Shown here: positions 29,784-39,459 of the stretch, in pieces
How positions within the stretch are numbered: position 1 is the first letter of the stretch
Layout: every line of letters begins with the position of its first letter
From: Skeletonema tropicum
Taxonomy: Eukaryota; Bacillariophyta; Thalassiosirophyceae; Thalassiosirales; Thalassiosiraceae
Direction: 5' to 3'
Length of the DNA: 64,000 bases
Assembly: GCA_037178625.1 (NCBI GenBank)
Contig: CM074130.1
Span: forward strand, 2,418,001 to 2,482,000
Notes under the pieces: generated by a model
Seen by the model: only the letters and a program-made list of their open reading frames with translations
Told to the model about the DNA's origin: nothing
The model's database searches: none
Program-made: the position numbers and the translations under genes

Positions 29784-30148
29784 TGTTGATTATATATGGG
29801 GCTCTTCTTCTATCTATTCGCTGTGCCGTAGGAGGCAGGATGTGTGTGAGGGTGATTGAACTGGCGTCTGGATTGCGCTGTGCGTTTCTGTAGGAGCGTG
29901 TGTGCTACTTAGGTGTGTATGTGCTGTGTTGCTGTGTCATTTTGAGACCGACCCTGTCCGTCGTAAAAGAAAAGAATTTTCCAAAACACTTAAACAATAC
30001 ACGTGACGTGACTGTTCACACGTGATATTGGTGAAGTGCATGGCAAACGCAACACAGATGTCCATTGTCCATTGTCGAGTTCCGGAGTTTTTTAGAGTTG
30101 ACATCGCGGCAGCATCTGGCTTCAATTCATCTCATTACTTCTGCCAAG
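29784..30148. promoter_or_regulatory. Divergent promoter region
   Basis: About 365 bases between divergent starts of the mitochondrial-type protein and the ZIP transporter. GTGTGTGTG-type runs and a CACGTGACGTGACTG stretch near 30000, with an E-box-like CACGTG and a TGACGTGAC site, are seen. Regulatory role is inference. Confidence 0.4.
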
Positions 30149-31183
30149 ATGACGCACCCATCGGCAATAGCAGCGGCCTTTTTATCCACCGGCTTCATAA
30201 GCCTCCTACCCAATGTCCTCCTCTTCCTCTTTCCAAGCTTTGCCGCTAACAGCTCCTCCGAAAGTCAAGTGATTCTTTCATTCGGTCAGTCATTAGCTGT
30301 CGGAGGATTGCTGGGCGATGTCTTTTTGCACACTCTGCCGGATTGCTTTGCGGATGCTGCTGCTGCTTCCAATCATGACCATCATGGCCACGATGATCAT
30401 GATCACCATGATCATCACCACGACCATCATCACCATGATCATGGACATCATCACAGCCACGAGGGAGGGATTGTAGGGCTTTTGGTGATAGCTGGATTCG
30501 CAACTTTCTTAGTTCTAGATATGTGTGTGCGGTTATTGGAGGAAAAATTTGGGGGAGGGTGCCATCACCAACACTCAGGCCATGATGGCAAGACAGAAAA
30601 GGCGGCTACAAAACAATCTGCCAAACTGTTTCTATCTTCTTCAGTACTACTCAATCTACTTGGCGACTCTCTGCACAATTTTACCGATGGGCTGGCAATT
30701 GGTGCTACATTTGCAGCTTCTGAAATACATTCTCATGATGCGTCTGTGTTGTCACTCATCAAATCACGAGGAGGCCTTGCAACTGCATCTGTCTTTTTTC
30801 ATGAAGTGCCGCATGAGCTTGGAGATTTTGCGACGCTGTTGAATGCAGGCTTTTCGAGGAATATGGCGATTGGAGCACAGTTTTTGACAGCAATAGCAGC
30901 GTTTGTTGGCACTGCGTTTGGGCTATATTCATCGCATCTAATTGAGGGCTTGGGCCATGAAGTGTTGTTGCCGTTCACAGCTGGTGGGTTTCTATACTTG
31001 GCTAGTTGCACGATACTTCCGGAGATTTTAGCAACCCCTGGAAGCGTGAAAGTGCGGTTCTTCCAATTGATTTCGTTTGCAATTGGCGTTGCCTTCTTGT
31101 ATGCAGCAGGACACATGGAGGAAGGTGGACACAGCCACGGCGCTCATCATCACGATCATCATCATCACGACAAAGAATTGTAA
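30149..31183 (+). CDS. ZIP-family zinc transporter (SLC39A7/ZIP7-like)
   Basis: 344 aa from ATG 30149 (an upstream TTG-initiated extension is not credible). Helix IV has HNFTDGLAIG (near residue 177) and helix V HEVPHELGDFA (near 217), the intramembrane metal-site motifs of the LIV-1/ZIP7 group. A long His/Asp loop lies between helices II and III (about residues 72-110), with another His patch at the C terminus ending DKEL. By family it moves zinc toward the cytosol from the ER/Golgi. It lies back to back with a QSOX-like gene; a link between zinc and oxidative folding is only suggestive. Confidence 0.88.
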   Translation: MTHPSAIAAAFLSTGFISLLPNVLLFLFPSFAANSSSESQVILSFGQSLAVGGLLGDVFLHTLPDCFADAAAASNHDHHGHDDHDHHDHHHDHHHHDHGHHHSHEGGIVGLLVIAGFATFLVLDMCVRLLEEKFGGGCHHQHSGHDGKTEKAATKQSAKLFLSSSVLLNLLGDSLHNFTDGLAIGATFAASEIHSHDASVLSLIKSRGGLATASVFFHEVPHELGDFATLLNAGFSRNMAIGAQFLTAIAAFVGTAFGLYSSHLIEGLGHEVLLPFTAGGFLYLASCTILPEILATPGSVKVRFFQLISFAIGVAFLYAAGHMEEGGHSHGAHHHDHHHHDKEL

Positions 31184-31237
31184 TATAAGTGTTAAATACA
31201 TGTATGAAATGCTTTTCTCCTACTCGTCCCTACCTAC

Positions 31238-32864
31238 TTACACTATGTGTTGTTTCTGTCGCTGTTTCGGTTTCTTCGTGCACCACATCACAAATACTGC
31301 TGACCCTGCAAAGAAAATTAGGTTCTCTATCAAGTCGGATCGGTTGCTACCTGTATGTTCAGGCCTGTCTTTCTTTTTCAGCACAATGAATCGAAAGTTC
31401 TGGACTCCTTTAGGCCAGAACTCTTTCTTCAGATGCGCGATGACAGCCTTCGTTTCCCACTTAGCTCCCACTTTGCATTGAGGGCAGTGCTGCGGTGAAG
31501 GCCAAAGAGCAGTGTCAAGCTCATGTTGAGATGCCATTATATTCGAAGCCTTCAACTGCGCCTCGACTAATTTCACATTAATGTGGTTGTGCACCTCCCA
31601 AAGCCAAAGAGGAAATTCTTCCCATGACTCAGGTGGAGGTAACTTTTGCGGCTGCTTTAGTCGTTGGCAGTGATTGAATCCACAGGAGTCGAACATTTCT
31701 ACAAAATAATGTCGACATTCCTCACAACCAAGGAAGTGTTCGATGTAATTTCTCAATGTTTGAGCAACATTCTTCGTCAGTATTTGGTCTCTTGCCCCGA
31801 GAACTGCGCGATGGCGCTCTATCACTCCGATTGAAACAATATGAAATAAGGACCACATACCACAAAGATATCCAGCGCCGTCAACACCTTTGCTACATTG
31901 TGAGCTCCATGTTGTATGCATGCCATTGACCACATCATCATGCTTTTGGACCATTAGCTGCATGTTGCTCTCACTAACCAATACAGCATCAAGATTTAAT
32001 CGGATGTCATTGATGAGAGTATGCAAAATCCATGTTGGTGGTAGCGTCCAGTAAAGCAAATCTATCCATTCTGCAAACGCATCACGCTGGCTTGTACTTA
32101 AAACGCTGTTATCGTCATTCCTCGCAAATATTTCTGTTTTCAGAGCATATGTAAATGATAATGCTGCATCTCTATACACTGCTTCTCTTGTTCTCGACAT
32201 CCCATCTATTGTTGCACCCAATATATCAACTGGTCGGAAGTCTTCTTGATCTTCTCCTCCACCTTCAGTATCTGAATCCATTTCATTATCAAAAGCTTCT
32301 CTCGAAGAAGACTTAATATCGACTCCGACAGCATCTGCAATATTATCAGCGGTGACTTCTTCCAGCTTTAGTGGATCTGCTGAATTCTCCTTGAAAGCAA
32401 ATATGGTTGGAAACCCCCTTATATTGTGTTGCAAGCACACCCAGTGATGCACGGAGCAGGAGACAGCATAGAAATGAACTTCTATTTGTTCATCGACAAG
32501 ACGTCGATTTACTTCTCTGTACAGTGCTATATATTTTGATTTGAATGACTGGCAATGTCCGCACCACGGGCTGTAAAACTGGACCACTCTCGGACCATTC
32601 TCTTCAGTCAAAAAGTAGGGTTTGATGTGTCGCTCCTCGTCATACTCGGAACCTGGCTGATTTTTTGCGGCTTCCCTCCGCTCGTCTCCAGAGTAATCTC
32701 TTGAGGGTGCATTGTGCAATTGATATTCTATGATGTCGGTGGCGGCTGGGTCATCTGCGTAAGAGAAATCGAGAGCGGTCATCTGCCTCACGACCTTGAA
32801 CGATTGTCAGGGAGACGATGGTTAGAAGTAGCAGATGTAGTAGGCATGAAAACAGCTGCATCAT
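31238..32864 (-). CDS. QSOX-like: Second quiescin-type sulfhydryl oxidase (QSOX-like)
   Basis: About 541 aa if read from ATG 32864, which opens a clear signal peptide (MMQLFSCLLHLLLLTIVSL). The rest lies in the +1 frame, so one base between about 32785 and 32812 must be skipped; CAA g GTC at the end of the signal peptide is one placement. Thioredoxin motif WCGHC near residue 100; Erv/ALR module with LCGMWSLFH near 330, CEECRHYF (CxxC) near 381 and LWLWEVHNHIN for FAD contact near 420; CPQC; and a C-terminal anchor (LIFFAGSAVFVMW). It should make disulfides in the ER or Golgi. No EF-hand, unlike the first copy. Overall architecture is the same, so the two are paralogs. Confidence 0.82.
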
Positions 32865-33204
32865 TTAAGATCTCTCTGTTGATTTAGATGAAGTCGGGTA
32901 ATGTACTGATCGAATGGACAGCAACATCCTCATCGTCATCGTTATCGATGTCGATGGCATTCTTCGATTTCTATTCTTGGAGAAAAGATTTTTGGGATAG
33001 CATAGGAGCCCCCCGATCATTTTCCTCACACTATTACCTACTGATAAACCCACGAAACTCCTCCTGTGTTGGCTTGGTCTGTCTTTGATTTTCCTTTTAC
33101 GCGTGGAAACGGCGTGGAAACGCAATCACAAAATCCTTCCACATCATGTCATCAGAACCCCTCACTTTTTGTCACTAACACAACCTCCATTAGTAACCTC
33201 CAAC
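32865..33204. promoter_or_regulatory. Divergent promoter region
   Basis: About 340 bases between divergent starts of the second QSOX-like gene and the Tic22-like gene. TCATCGTCATCGTTATCGATGTCGATG near 32930 is a simple repeat. No gene supported. Confidence 0.4.
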
Positions 33205-34290
33205 ATGAAGTTCATCTGTACTATTTCAAGCGCTGTATTAGCAGCCATTAGCATCGCAAGGTGCACCACAGCAACTCCCTTCGTATCGTCAAATGTTGCT
33301 CCATCCTCATCGGTTGATTCTGTTTTCGGTGTAGCCAGAGGAGGAGGTCTCTTCGGTGGGAACAGAAAGGAAAAGGATGCTGTCAAAGATGTGGAAGATA
33401 AGCTCAAGGCTGAATCTGGAGAGACCTTCCCAGCACTCACCCAAGAGGAAGTTGAAGAATGGCTTGGTCATATCCCTGTGTTCGCTGTCACTGATTCAAA
33501 TGGCGCTGGTGTAGTTCTCAAACCAGACAACAGCACATCTGTTATGTACTTCTTCTTCAGTCCTCAAATGGCAAACGCTACGTTGGCTCAACTTAAGTCC
33601 ACCAACGACAGTCTTGACTTGAAACTCTCAGCTTTCAGTTTGGGAAAGATCTGGTATAAGATTTTGAATAACAAAGATCAGCAGGAAATCAAACTCAAGC
33701 AGCCTGGTGCCGACGATTCGGAAGCGGAAGTGTTCACTGGTGGAGACGTGGAATACCGTCTTGTTCCTGATACCCGTGATCTTCTTGGAGCACGTATGCT
33801 CCTAACTATGACTCCTGAGGATGGTGAAGAGATGAAAAAGGCTGGAGATACCATGACCCCTGAACTCGCCCAGAAGGCTGTAGAGAAAGCCATGACGGAG
33901 TCTCCTGAGTTCAAGGAGAATTACAATGAAATCCCCATCTTCTTGATTGCACAAATGCGTATGCAGAAGCCTGGTGAAGAAGGAGCACAGCCGCAAACAA
34001 TCTTGCCAATGTACTTCTCGTTGCAAACCATGGTTGCCACGTGGCAACAATTCATGTCGGCACAAGCTGATCCGGAATTGAAGGACATGGAGCCCGCTAT
34101 CAATGTTATGAACTTGCACAAGTTGGTTGATATGATGAGACAACCCAGTGAGATTGACTTCAGGAGTTGTCTGCTCCTTCCACCAATCCCTCCTACTGGT
34201 GCAGGTGGACCAGGCCCATCTCCCGTTGCAGCTGCTGCTGCACCTGGTGCCGATGCCATGGGTGGAGGATCAACACTTGGTGATATTTAA
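33205..34290 (+). CDS. Tic22-like plastid protein-import factor
   Basis: 361 aa from ATG 33205. The N terminus is a signal peptide (MKFICTISSAVLAAISIA) followed by ATPFVSS, matching the bipartite plastid presequence with Phe just after cleavage. The core reads HIPVFAVTDSNGAGVVL, MYFFFSPQMANATL, and later EIPIFLIAQMRM and MYFSLQTMVATWQQF, two related half-domains as in Tic22. The tail is Ala/Gly/Pro-rich. In diatoms such proteins sit in the intermembrane or periplastidal space and chaperone preproteins toward the TIC complex. Frame intact. Confidence 0.8.
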   Translation: MKFICTISSAVLAAISIARCTTATPFVSSNVAPSSSVDSVFGVARGGGLFGGNRKEKDAVKDVEDKLKAESGETFPALTQEEVEEWLGHIPVFAVTDSNGAGVVLKPDNSTSVMYFFFSPQMANATLAQLKSTNDSLDLKLSAFSLGKIWYKILNNKDQQEIKLKQPGADDSEAEVFTGGDVEYRLVPDTRDLLGARMLLTMTPEDGEEMKKAGDTMTPELAQKAVEKAMTESPEFKENYNEIPIFLIAQMRMQKPGEEGAQPQTILPMYFSLQTMVATWQQFMSAQADPELKDMEPAINVMNLHKLVDMMRQPSEIDFRSCLLLPPIPPTGAGGPGPSPVAAAAAPGADAMGGGSTLGDI

Positions 34291-34367
34291 ATGCTATAAA
34301 AAATGAATGAATCAAATCATAAGTTTAATGGTGTAATAGATGCATTCATATTAAATTCTTGCTCATA

Positions 34368-35003
34368 TCATCTTCCCATTCTATTCCGCATTGCTTGTCT
34401 AGCAACCTCTCTTGCAAATCCATCCCCATCACCTCGAGTTGCCTGAGCGTTCAGATTTTGATGCTCATTTCTCGAAACAATTCTTTCAATAATTTCGCCA
34501 GTACCTCTCATTAGACGGATCCGTCCTGTAGCTGGGTCTACCACTTCTCTAACTTGTGATTGCAATTGAAGATATTGTGCTTGTGTCATGGGCCCCTTGG
34601 CTTCGGTAGTTTGCACTGCAGGTTCAGGTTGTTTTGGCTCAATCGCTACTGGTTTCTTTTCGCCACTTTCGTTCGTTGATTTATCATCTATTGCACTCTT
34701 ATTGTTTATTGTTGATGTTTGTTTTGTTTCATCATTCCAGTCACTGTCACTTTCATCGCTACATCGAACATCACGGTGTCGATGCTTTCTCTTCTTCGAA
34801 TGCTTGGAGTGCTTGGAGTGCTTTGACTTTCGTCGTTTCTTCTTCTCCTTATGCAACGATGAGGAAGAAGAAGAAGATGATGATGATGATGATGACGAGG
34901 AGTATGATCGCCTTCTAGACTTTGATCGTTTCTTTCTTCTTTTAGATTCGCTACGTCTACTGTGTTTCTTTCTTGTCGGGCTACGACTTCGACCTTCTGT
35001 CAT
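34368..35003 (-). CDS. ARL6IP4/SRp25-like nuclear protein
   Basis: 211 aa. N-terminal RS-type and poly-Ser region (residues 1-50), a Lys/His-rich patch (KSKHSKHSKHSKKRK), an acidic middle and a conserved C-terminal domain: PMTQAQYLQLQSQVREVVD, GRIRLMRGTGEIIERIVS and NAQATRGDGDGF. That last domain is the signature of ARL6IP4, a splicing-associated nuclear speckle protein. The SR-like half fits that location. Role in splicing is family knowledge; the domain match is by eye. Confidence 0.8.
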   Translation of the reverse strand: MTEGRSRSPTRKKHSRRSESKRRKKRSKSRRRSYSSSSSSSSSSSSSSSLHKEKKKRRKSKHSKHSKHSKKRKHRHRDVRCSDESDSDWNDETKQTSTINNKSAIDDKSTNESGEKKPVAIEPKQPEPAVQTTEAKGPMTQAQYLQLQSQVREVVDPATGRIRLMRGTGEIIERIVSRNEHQNLNAQATRGDGDGFAREVARQAMRNRMGR

Positions 35004-35532
35004 GATGATGTCGTCTATCCCTCCTACTACTCCGATCTCTGCGTCTTCTTTCAGACGATCCCGCTAGCAGTATCATCACCAGGTGACATCGTTGACAGTA
35101 TTATTAGCATGTAGCTACAATGATTGCGATGACATCGCAGTTCAACCCATCCGCTGAGTTCATGATATTTTGAGTGCCATCACCCAAAATTTGAATTTTG
35201 AAATAGCTTTCTTCGAGACAGGGAAAATCACCGGCCGGGCGGCTAGGCATACTGGATTGCGGGCTGAGCCCAGCGTGGGGCCAACCTCAAAATACCAATA
35301 AAGTTGTTGACCAATACTTAAAATTCTCGGAAGATGATGTGGGCACGCCCTCGCGCCCGATGTCCCGGTATAGCTAGCCGGTGCAGAACGCAAAAAATCA
35401 GCATGCACCATCTCCTACCATCTCCCATCTCTTCACAATCGAAGCAATGCCATTGAGGTGCACCGATCAACAATAGACCTGTCCCATATAAGGCAATCCT
35501 CCAGGCGCAAGGATAAAGAGAACGTCATAAGC
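35004..35532. promoter_or_regulatory. Divergent upstream region
   Basis: About 530 bases between divergent starts of the ARL6IP4-like gene and SMC6. GC-rich near 35230-35280. A reading frame runs into SMC6 from upstream but has no ATG until 35533. No other gene. Confidence 0.4.
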
Positions 35533-38500
35533 ATGGACGACGAACAAGAAATCGACAACGGCCGCAGAAGGGGGCGCAGACATCGCGACGAAGATGACTA
35601 CGAGCCAGAGCCAGAGGAGGACGACGATGGAGAGTACAACGATCATGAAATTTCCTCTCCGCCGCCCAACAAGAAGAAAAAGAAATCTTCTTCAGACAAT
35701 GCAGGATCTGGCCACTCCCCAATGAACGATCGACACATCAATCCCACAGGCAAACCAGCCGAGGCCGGGATCATCCAAGAGGTCTACGTGGAGAATTTCA
35801 TGTGCCATCGCAAACTTAGCGTCAAGCTCTGCCGCAATGTCAACTTTATTCACGGGCAGAATGGTTCTGGAAAATCGGCCATTTTGGCAGCTATTCAAGT
35901 TTGTCTTGGAGCGGGAGCACGAAGGACTCATCGAGCGAGGAACCTCAAGGATTTGGTGAGGAAGGAAGCTGGGGCGGATTGTTCGGGGGCCAAACTTCGT
36001 GTGACATTGCTCAATAAGGGGTCGGATGGGTTCATGCCCGAAGTGTATGGTGATACCATTACCGTGGAGCGATCTATTTCCATGAGATCGGGTGGATTCA
36101 ATGGGTACAAACTATTGGATCAATATGGGAAGGAGCAGTCGAGGAGGAAGGCCGATTTGGATGCCATGTTGGATCAACTCAATATTCAGGTGGAGAATCC
36201 TGTGGCAGTGTTGGATCAGGAGGAAGGCCAAGAAGTTTCTAACTGGAAAGGCGGAGGATAAGTATGAATTCTTCACCACGGCTACCTGAATTGGAGAGGC
36301 TTGATCGTTGTTATGCCAATATTCATGATAATATTATGGAGCAGAATGATGTGAAACGAAAGGCGAGGGAGGGGCTTCAGGGTACCATTGATACTACCTT
36401 GCAGTTGAAGAAGGAATGGGATCAATTTAATGAAATTGATAAAATGGAAGTTGACTTGCAGCGGGCTAGAGCCGAAGGTTCATGGGCCGGTGTATCAAGA
36501 AATGCAGGAGAAATTGGAGTTGGACATGAGGGTAAGAAGTGATGCTGTGTGTGTGTATGATGTTTTTGTGCTGTCCTAAAATCGTGTCTCCAACACCCGT
36601 GCTTGTTGTGCTCAAATTATGAAAATTCAGGAGGCTCACAAGTTCACCAAAAGTCTCGAGATGCGCCGGGCAGAATTGGTGAATTTTGAGTCAAAACTCA
36701 ATGTCACCGATGATGAAGAAATTGCCCTCAAGAATCGGTTGGACGAACTCACTGAGGAGGCCGGGTTAGGCTGCTGAGACAAAGAACAAACTTGAGCAAG
36801 ATTTGAAGATTGCCGAGAACCCCATCAAGGCAAAGGAGAGAGATATGAAGATTCTTCGCACTGAAATCAAGACTTCGCAGAAGAAACTGAAATCTGCTCG
36901 GCGCCGCCTTGAGCAAGCTCGTCAGGATATTATTGAGAGTCAGGGTAACGCTGCTGAGGAAGAACGCACTCGCACGCGCAAGATTGCTGAGACTGAGTCT
37001 GACCTTGCACGTGCCAAGGAACGTGTGGGTCCTCTCAAGGAGCAAGTGAGACAGTTCTTGCGTGAGTATGAAGAGTTGGAAGATCCCAAGAGGAATGCCT
37101 TGGATGCCCATAATGGAACAGAACGTCAGCTCAATGCTGTGCAGCAAAAGATCCGCTCTCTTCAGGCAGGAGCAGGGGGCAACAATACCCTTGCTTTGTT
37201 TGGACCAAAATGTAGTGCATTATATGAGGTAGGTTCGCACAATTCTTCGTTTTCCATCCTGTTCATCACTTGTACTTTCATCTAACGCTCTCTTGTCATT
37301 TTTTGTATGCACAGCTTGTCCAGAAGAATTCTCGCAGGTTCAAGGGCCCTGTCGCCGGCCCAGTGGGAATGTACCTGAAAATCGTAAACTGGAAAGGAGC
37401 AGTATGCCAGGATTGCTGAGTTTGCTATTGGCAGTGGAAATCTAGATCGATTCATCGTTACCAATCAGGATGACTTGAGGTTAATGGACGCGATGAGGAG
37501 ACAGGTTGGTTGTGGTAATCGTGATTGTTCAATTTACAAAATCAGCCCACGCTCTACCCAACAGAAATACAACACCCCGCCGCCTCCTGATGGAGTTGAG
37601 ACAGGTCACAAGTGTTCTCAGTGTAGAGAATGCGATGGTGTTTAACTCTCTAGTTGATTTATGCAAGATTGATGAGGCAGCCCTTGCAGATTCAAAGGAA
37701 ATTAGTGAGGATAAGCTTCTCATTAAGGACGGTAGTGGACGTTTTTCGATCCGTGGACATGTAAAGAAGGTGTTCTGTCTTCCGGCTGGTGACTTGTGGC
37801 AGGTCAATAAAGGCTTGCTCAACATGGTGTCGAATGATCGTCAACTCAAACAGAGCATTGGAGTTGATCATTCTGCTGCAATTGATTCGGCGAAGCATGA
37901 ATTGAGAGCGATTCAGACAGAGCTTGATCGAAACAAGCGCGAAGTGAAAGCCATTAATGATCAATCTAACAGAGTCAAGAGAGAGTGGAATAATCGGAAG
38001 CACGAGTTTGAACGTCTGACGAGTAATGTTTCTAAGATGGAGCAATTGTTGGAAGAGTTAAAGGAACAAGCGGAGACGTCAGAGGAAGTTCCCACAATCG
38101 ACACAACGGAGTTTGAAAATGATATTACTGTCGCAGAAGAAGAAGTTGAAGACCTCAAGCAAAAAGAGTCAACAATTTCTGAAGAGATCGAAGCGTTGCA
38201 GCCGGAAGTCGAGGAGTTGAAGAAGAAGCTCGATGAAACGGCCACGAGGAACGGCAAGATTTTGGACGACATGGAGAAGGTTGAAGCTGGGCTTGAGGAC
38301 ATTGTGAAGGGGCAAAACCGACGTCAGGAGGTTGTTGACAAGTGCAGAGCCAAGGTGCAAGAGAGGGAAGAAGCGCTGGTTCAGCAAGAAGCGGTTGTCG
38401 CGCAATCGAAGGAGATTGTCGCCAATGCTCTGTTGGCGGCTCGTAAGGTACAGTTTGCCACCAATCGTGAAGAAGAGAGGCTGAAGGCCAAAGAGGCTAA

Positions 38501-39368
38501 TGGTGGCATAGCGGTTCGTGGTGATGATGATATGAATGATGAGCCTAGCGAAGAGGATCTTGAAGCCATCGAAATTGTTGAACCAAGGCACGATACAAAG
38601 CGATGCCAAGCGAGGGTTGCCAGCAGAGAGAAGAAAATCGAAAATGAGAAGAAGCGCAGGAACTTGTCCGAAGCTGATCCTGCTGTGGCGAGAGATAAGT
38701 ACCTTCGAGCAAAGAAAGCATTGGATTCCAAAATGGAACAAATTAATGCTATCGAGCAGAACGTGGATATGCTTATTAATGATGTGAAGGAACGTAAAAA
38801 GAGGTGGGTTCTCTTTCGAAGTCACATTGCTCAGATGACAAATATCTCTTTTGATGAATTTCTGCAAAAGAAAAATAGTGCAGGACAGGTAGAGTTTGAT
38901 CATGAGAATCGTCAGCTGAACCTCATCGTTCAGAAGGTACGTACAGATTTATTATGGCCTTGAATTTCTTTGTCTCATTGTCGAGCCTAGTTAACCTTGA
39001 TGTACTGTTTCACCCACTGCAGGACAACACTGATGAAAGTACTCAGACCAAAGATGTTAAGGCATTGAGTGGTGGTGAAAGAAGCTTCACTACTCTTTCC
39101 CTGCTCCTCGCAATTGGGGAGAGCCTTGAAACTCCTTTCCGTGTGATGGACGAGTTTGACGTTTTCCTTGATCCTGTAGCTCGAAAGCTAGCCCTCAAAA
39201 CTTTGATCGAGATATCTAAAGAATATGGAACATAGACAATTCATCTTCATTACCCCGCAAGACTTGTCGAATATTCCTACTGATCCTAAGCTTCGAATTT
39301 TCCATTTGAAACCCCCCAAGAGGAGCAACATGGTTGGAGGTCCTCAACAGCAGACTCTCAATTTCTAA
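35533..39368 (+). CDS. SMC6: SMC6 subunit of the SMC5/6 complex, read through seven +1 frame changes
   Basis: Exons 35533-36531, 36631-37228, 37315-38936 and 39023-39368 with GT-AG introns of 99, 86 and 86 nt. Residues near 95-125 carry NFMCHRKLSV and the Walker A GQNGSGKSAIL; coiled coils flank a hinge (GPVGMYLKIV, SPRSTQQKYNTPPPPDGVE); the C terminus has KALSGGERSF and VMDEFDVFLDP (Walker B), then RQFIFITPQDLSN. Reading these needs single-base skips at 36226, 36287, 36489, 36769, 37390, 37604 and 39230-39233. Each exon minus its skips is an exact multiple of three; total 1185 aa, normal for SMC6. The protein would hold DNA in repair and replication. Seven +1 changes with no other damage is odd for a decaying gene. 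Confidence 0.85.
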
Positions 39369-39459
39369 TGATTGCAATCGCGAATATGTTCCCGTTGGTT
39401 GTGTTTGTACGACAAAAATAGATTTATGTCATTACTATGGACAATTCGTTACGATGTGA

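Noticed and set aside
37505..37545. Possible 41-nt GT-AG intron in SMC6
   Set aside because: Reading straight through gives VGCGNRDCSIYKISPRSTQQ, a conserved part of the SMC6 hinge region, so nothing is removed.
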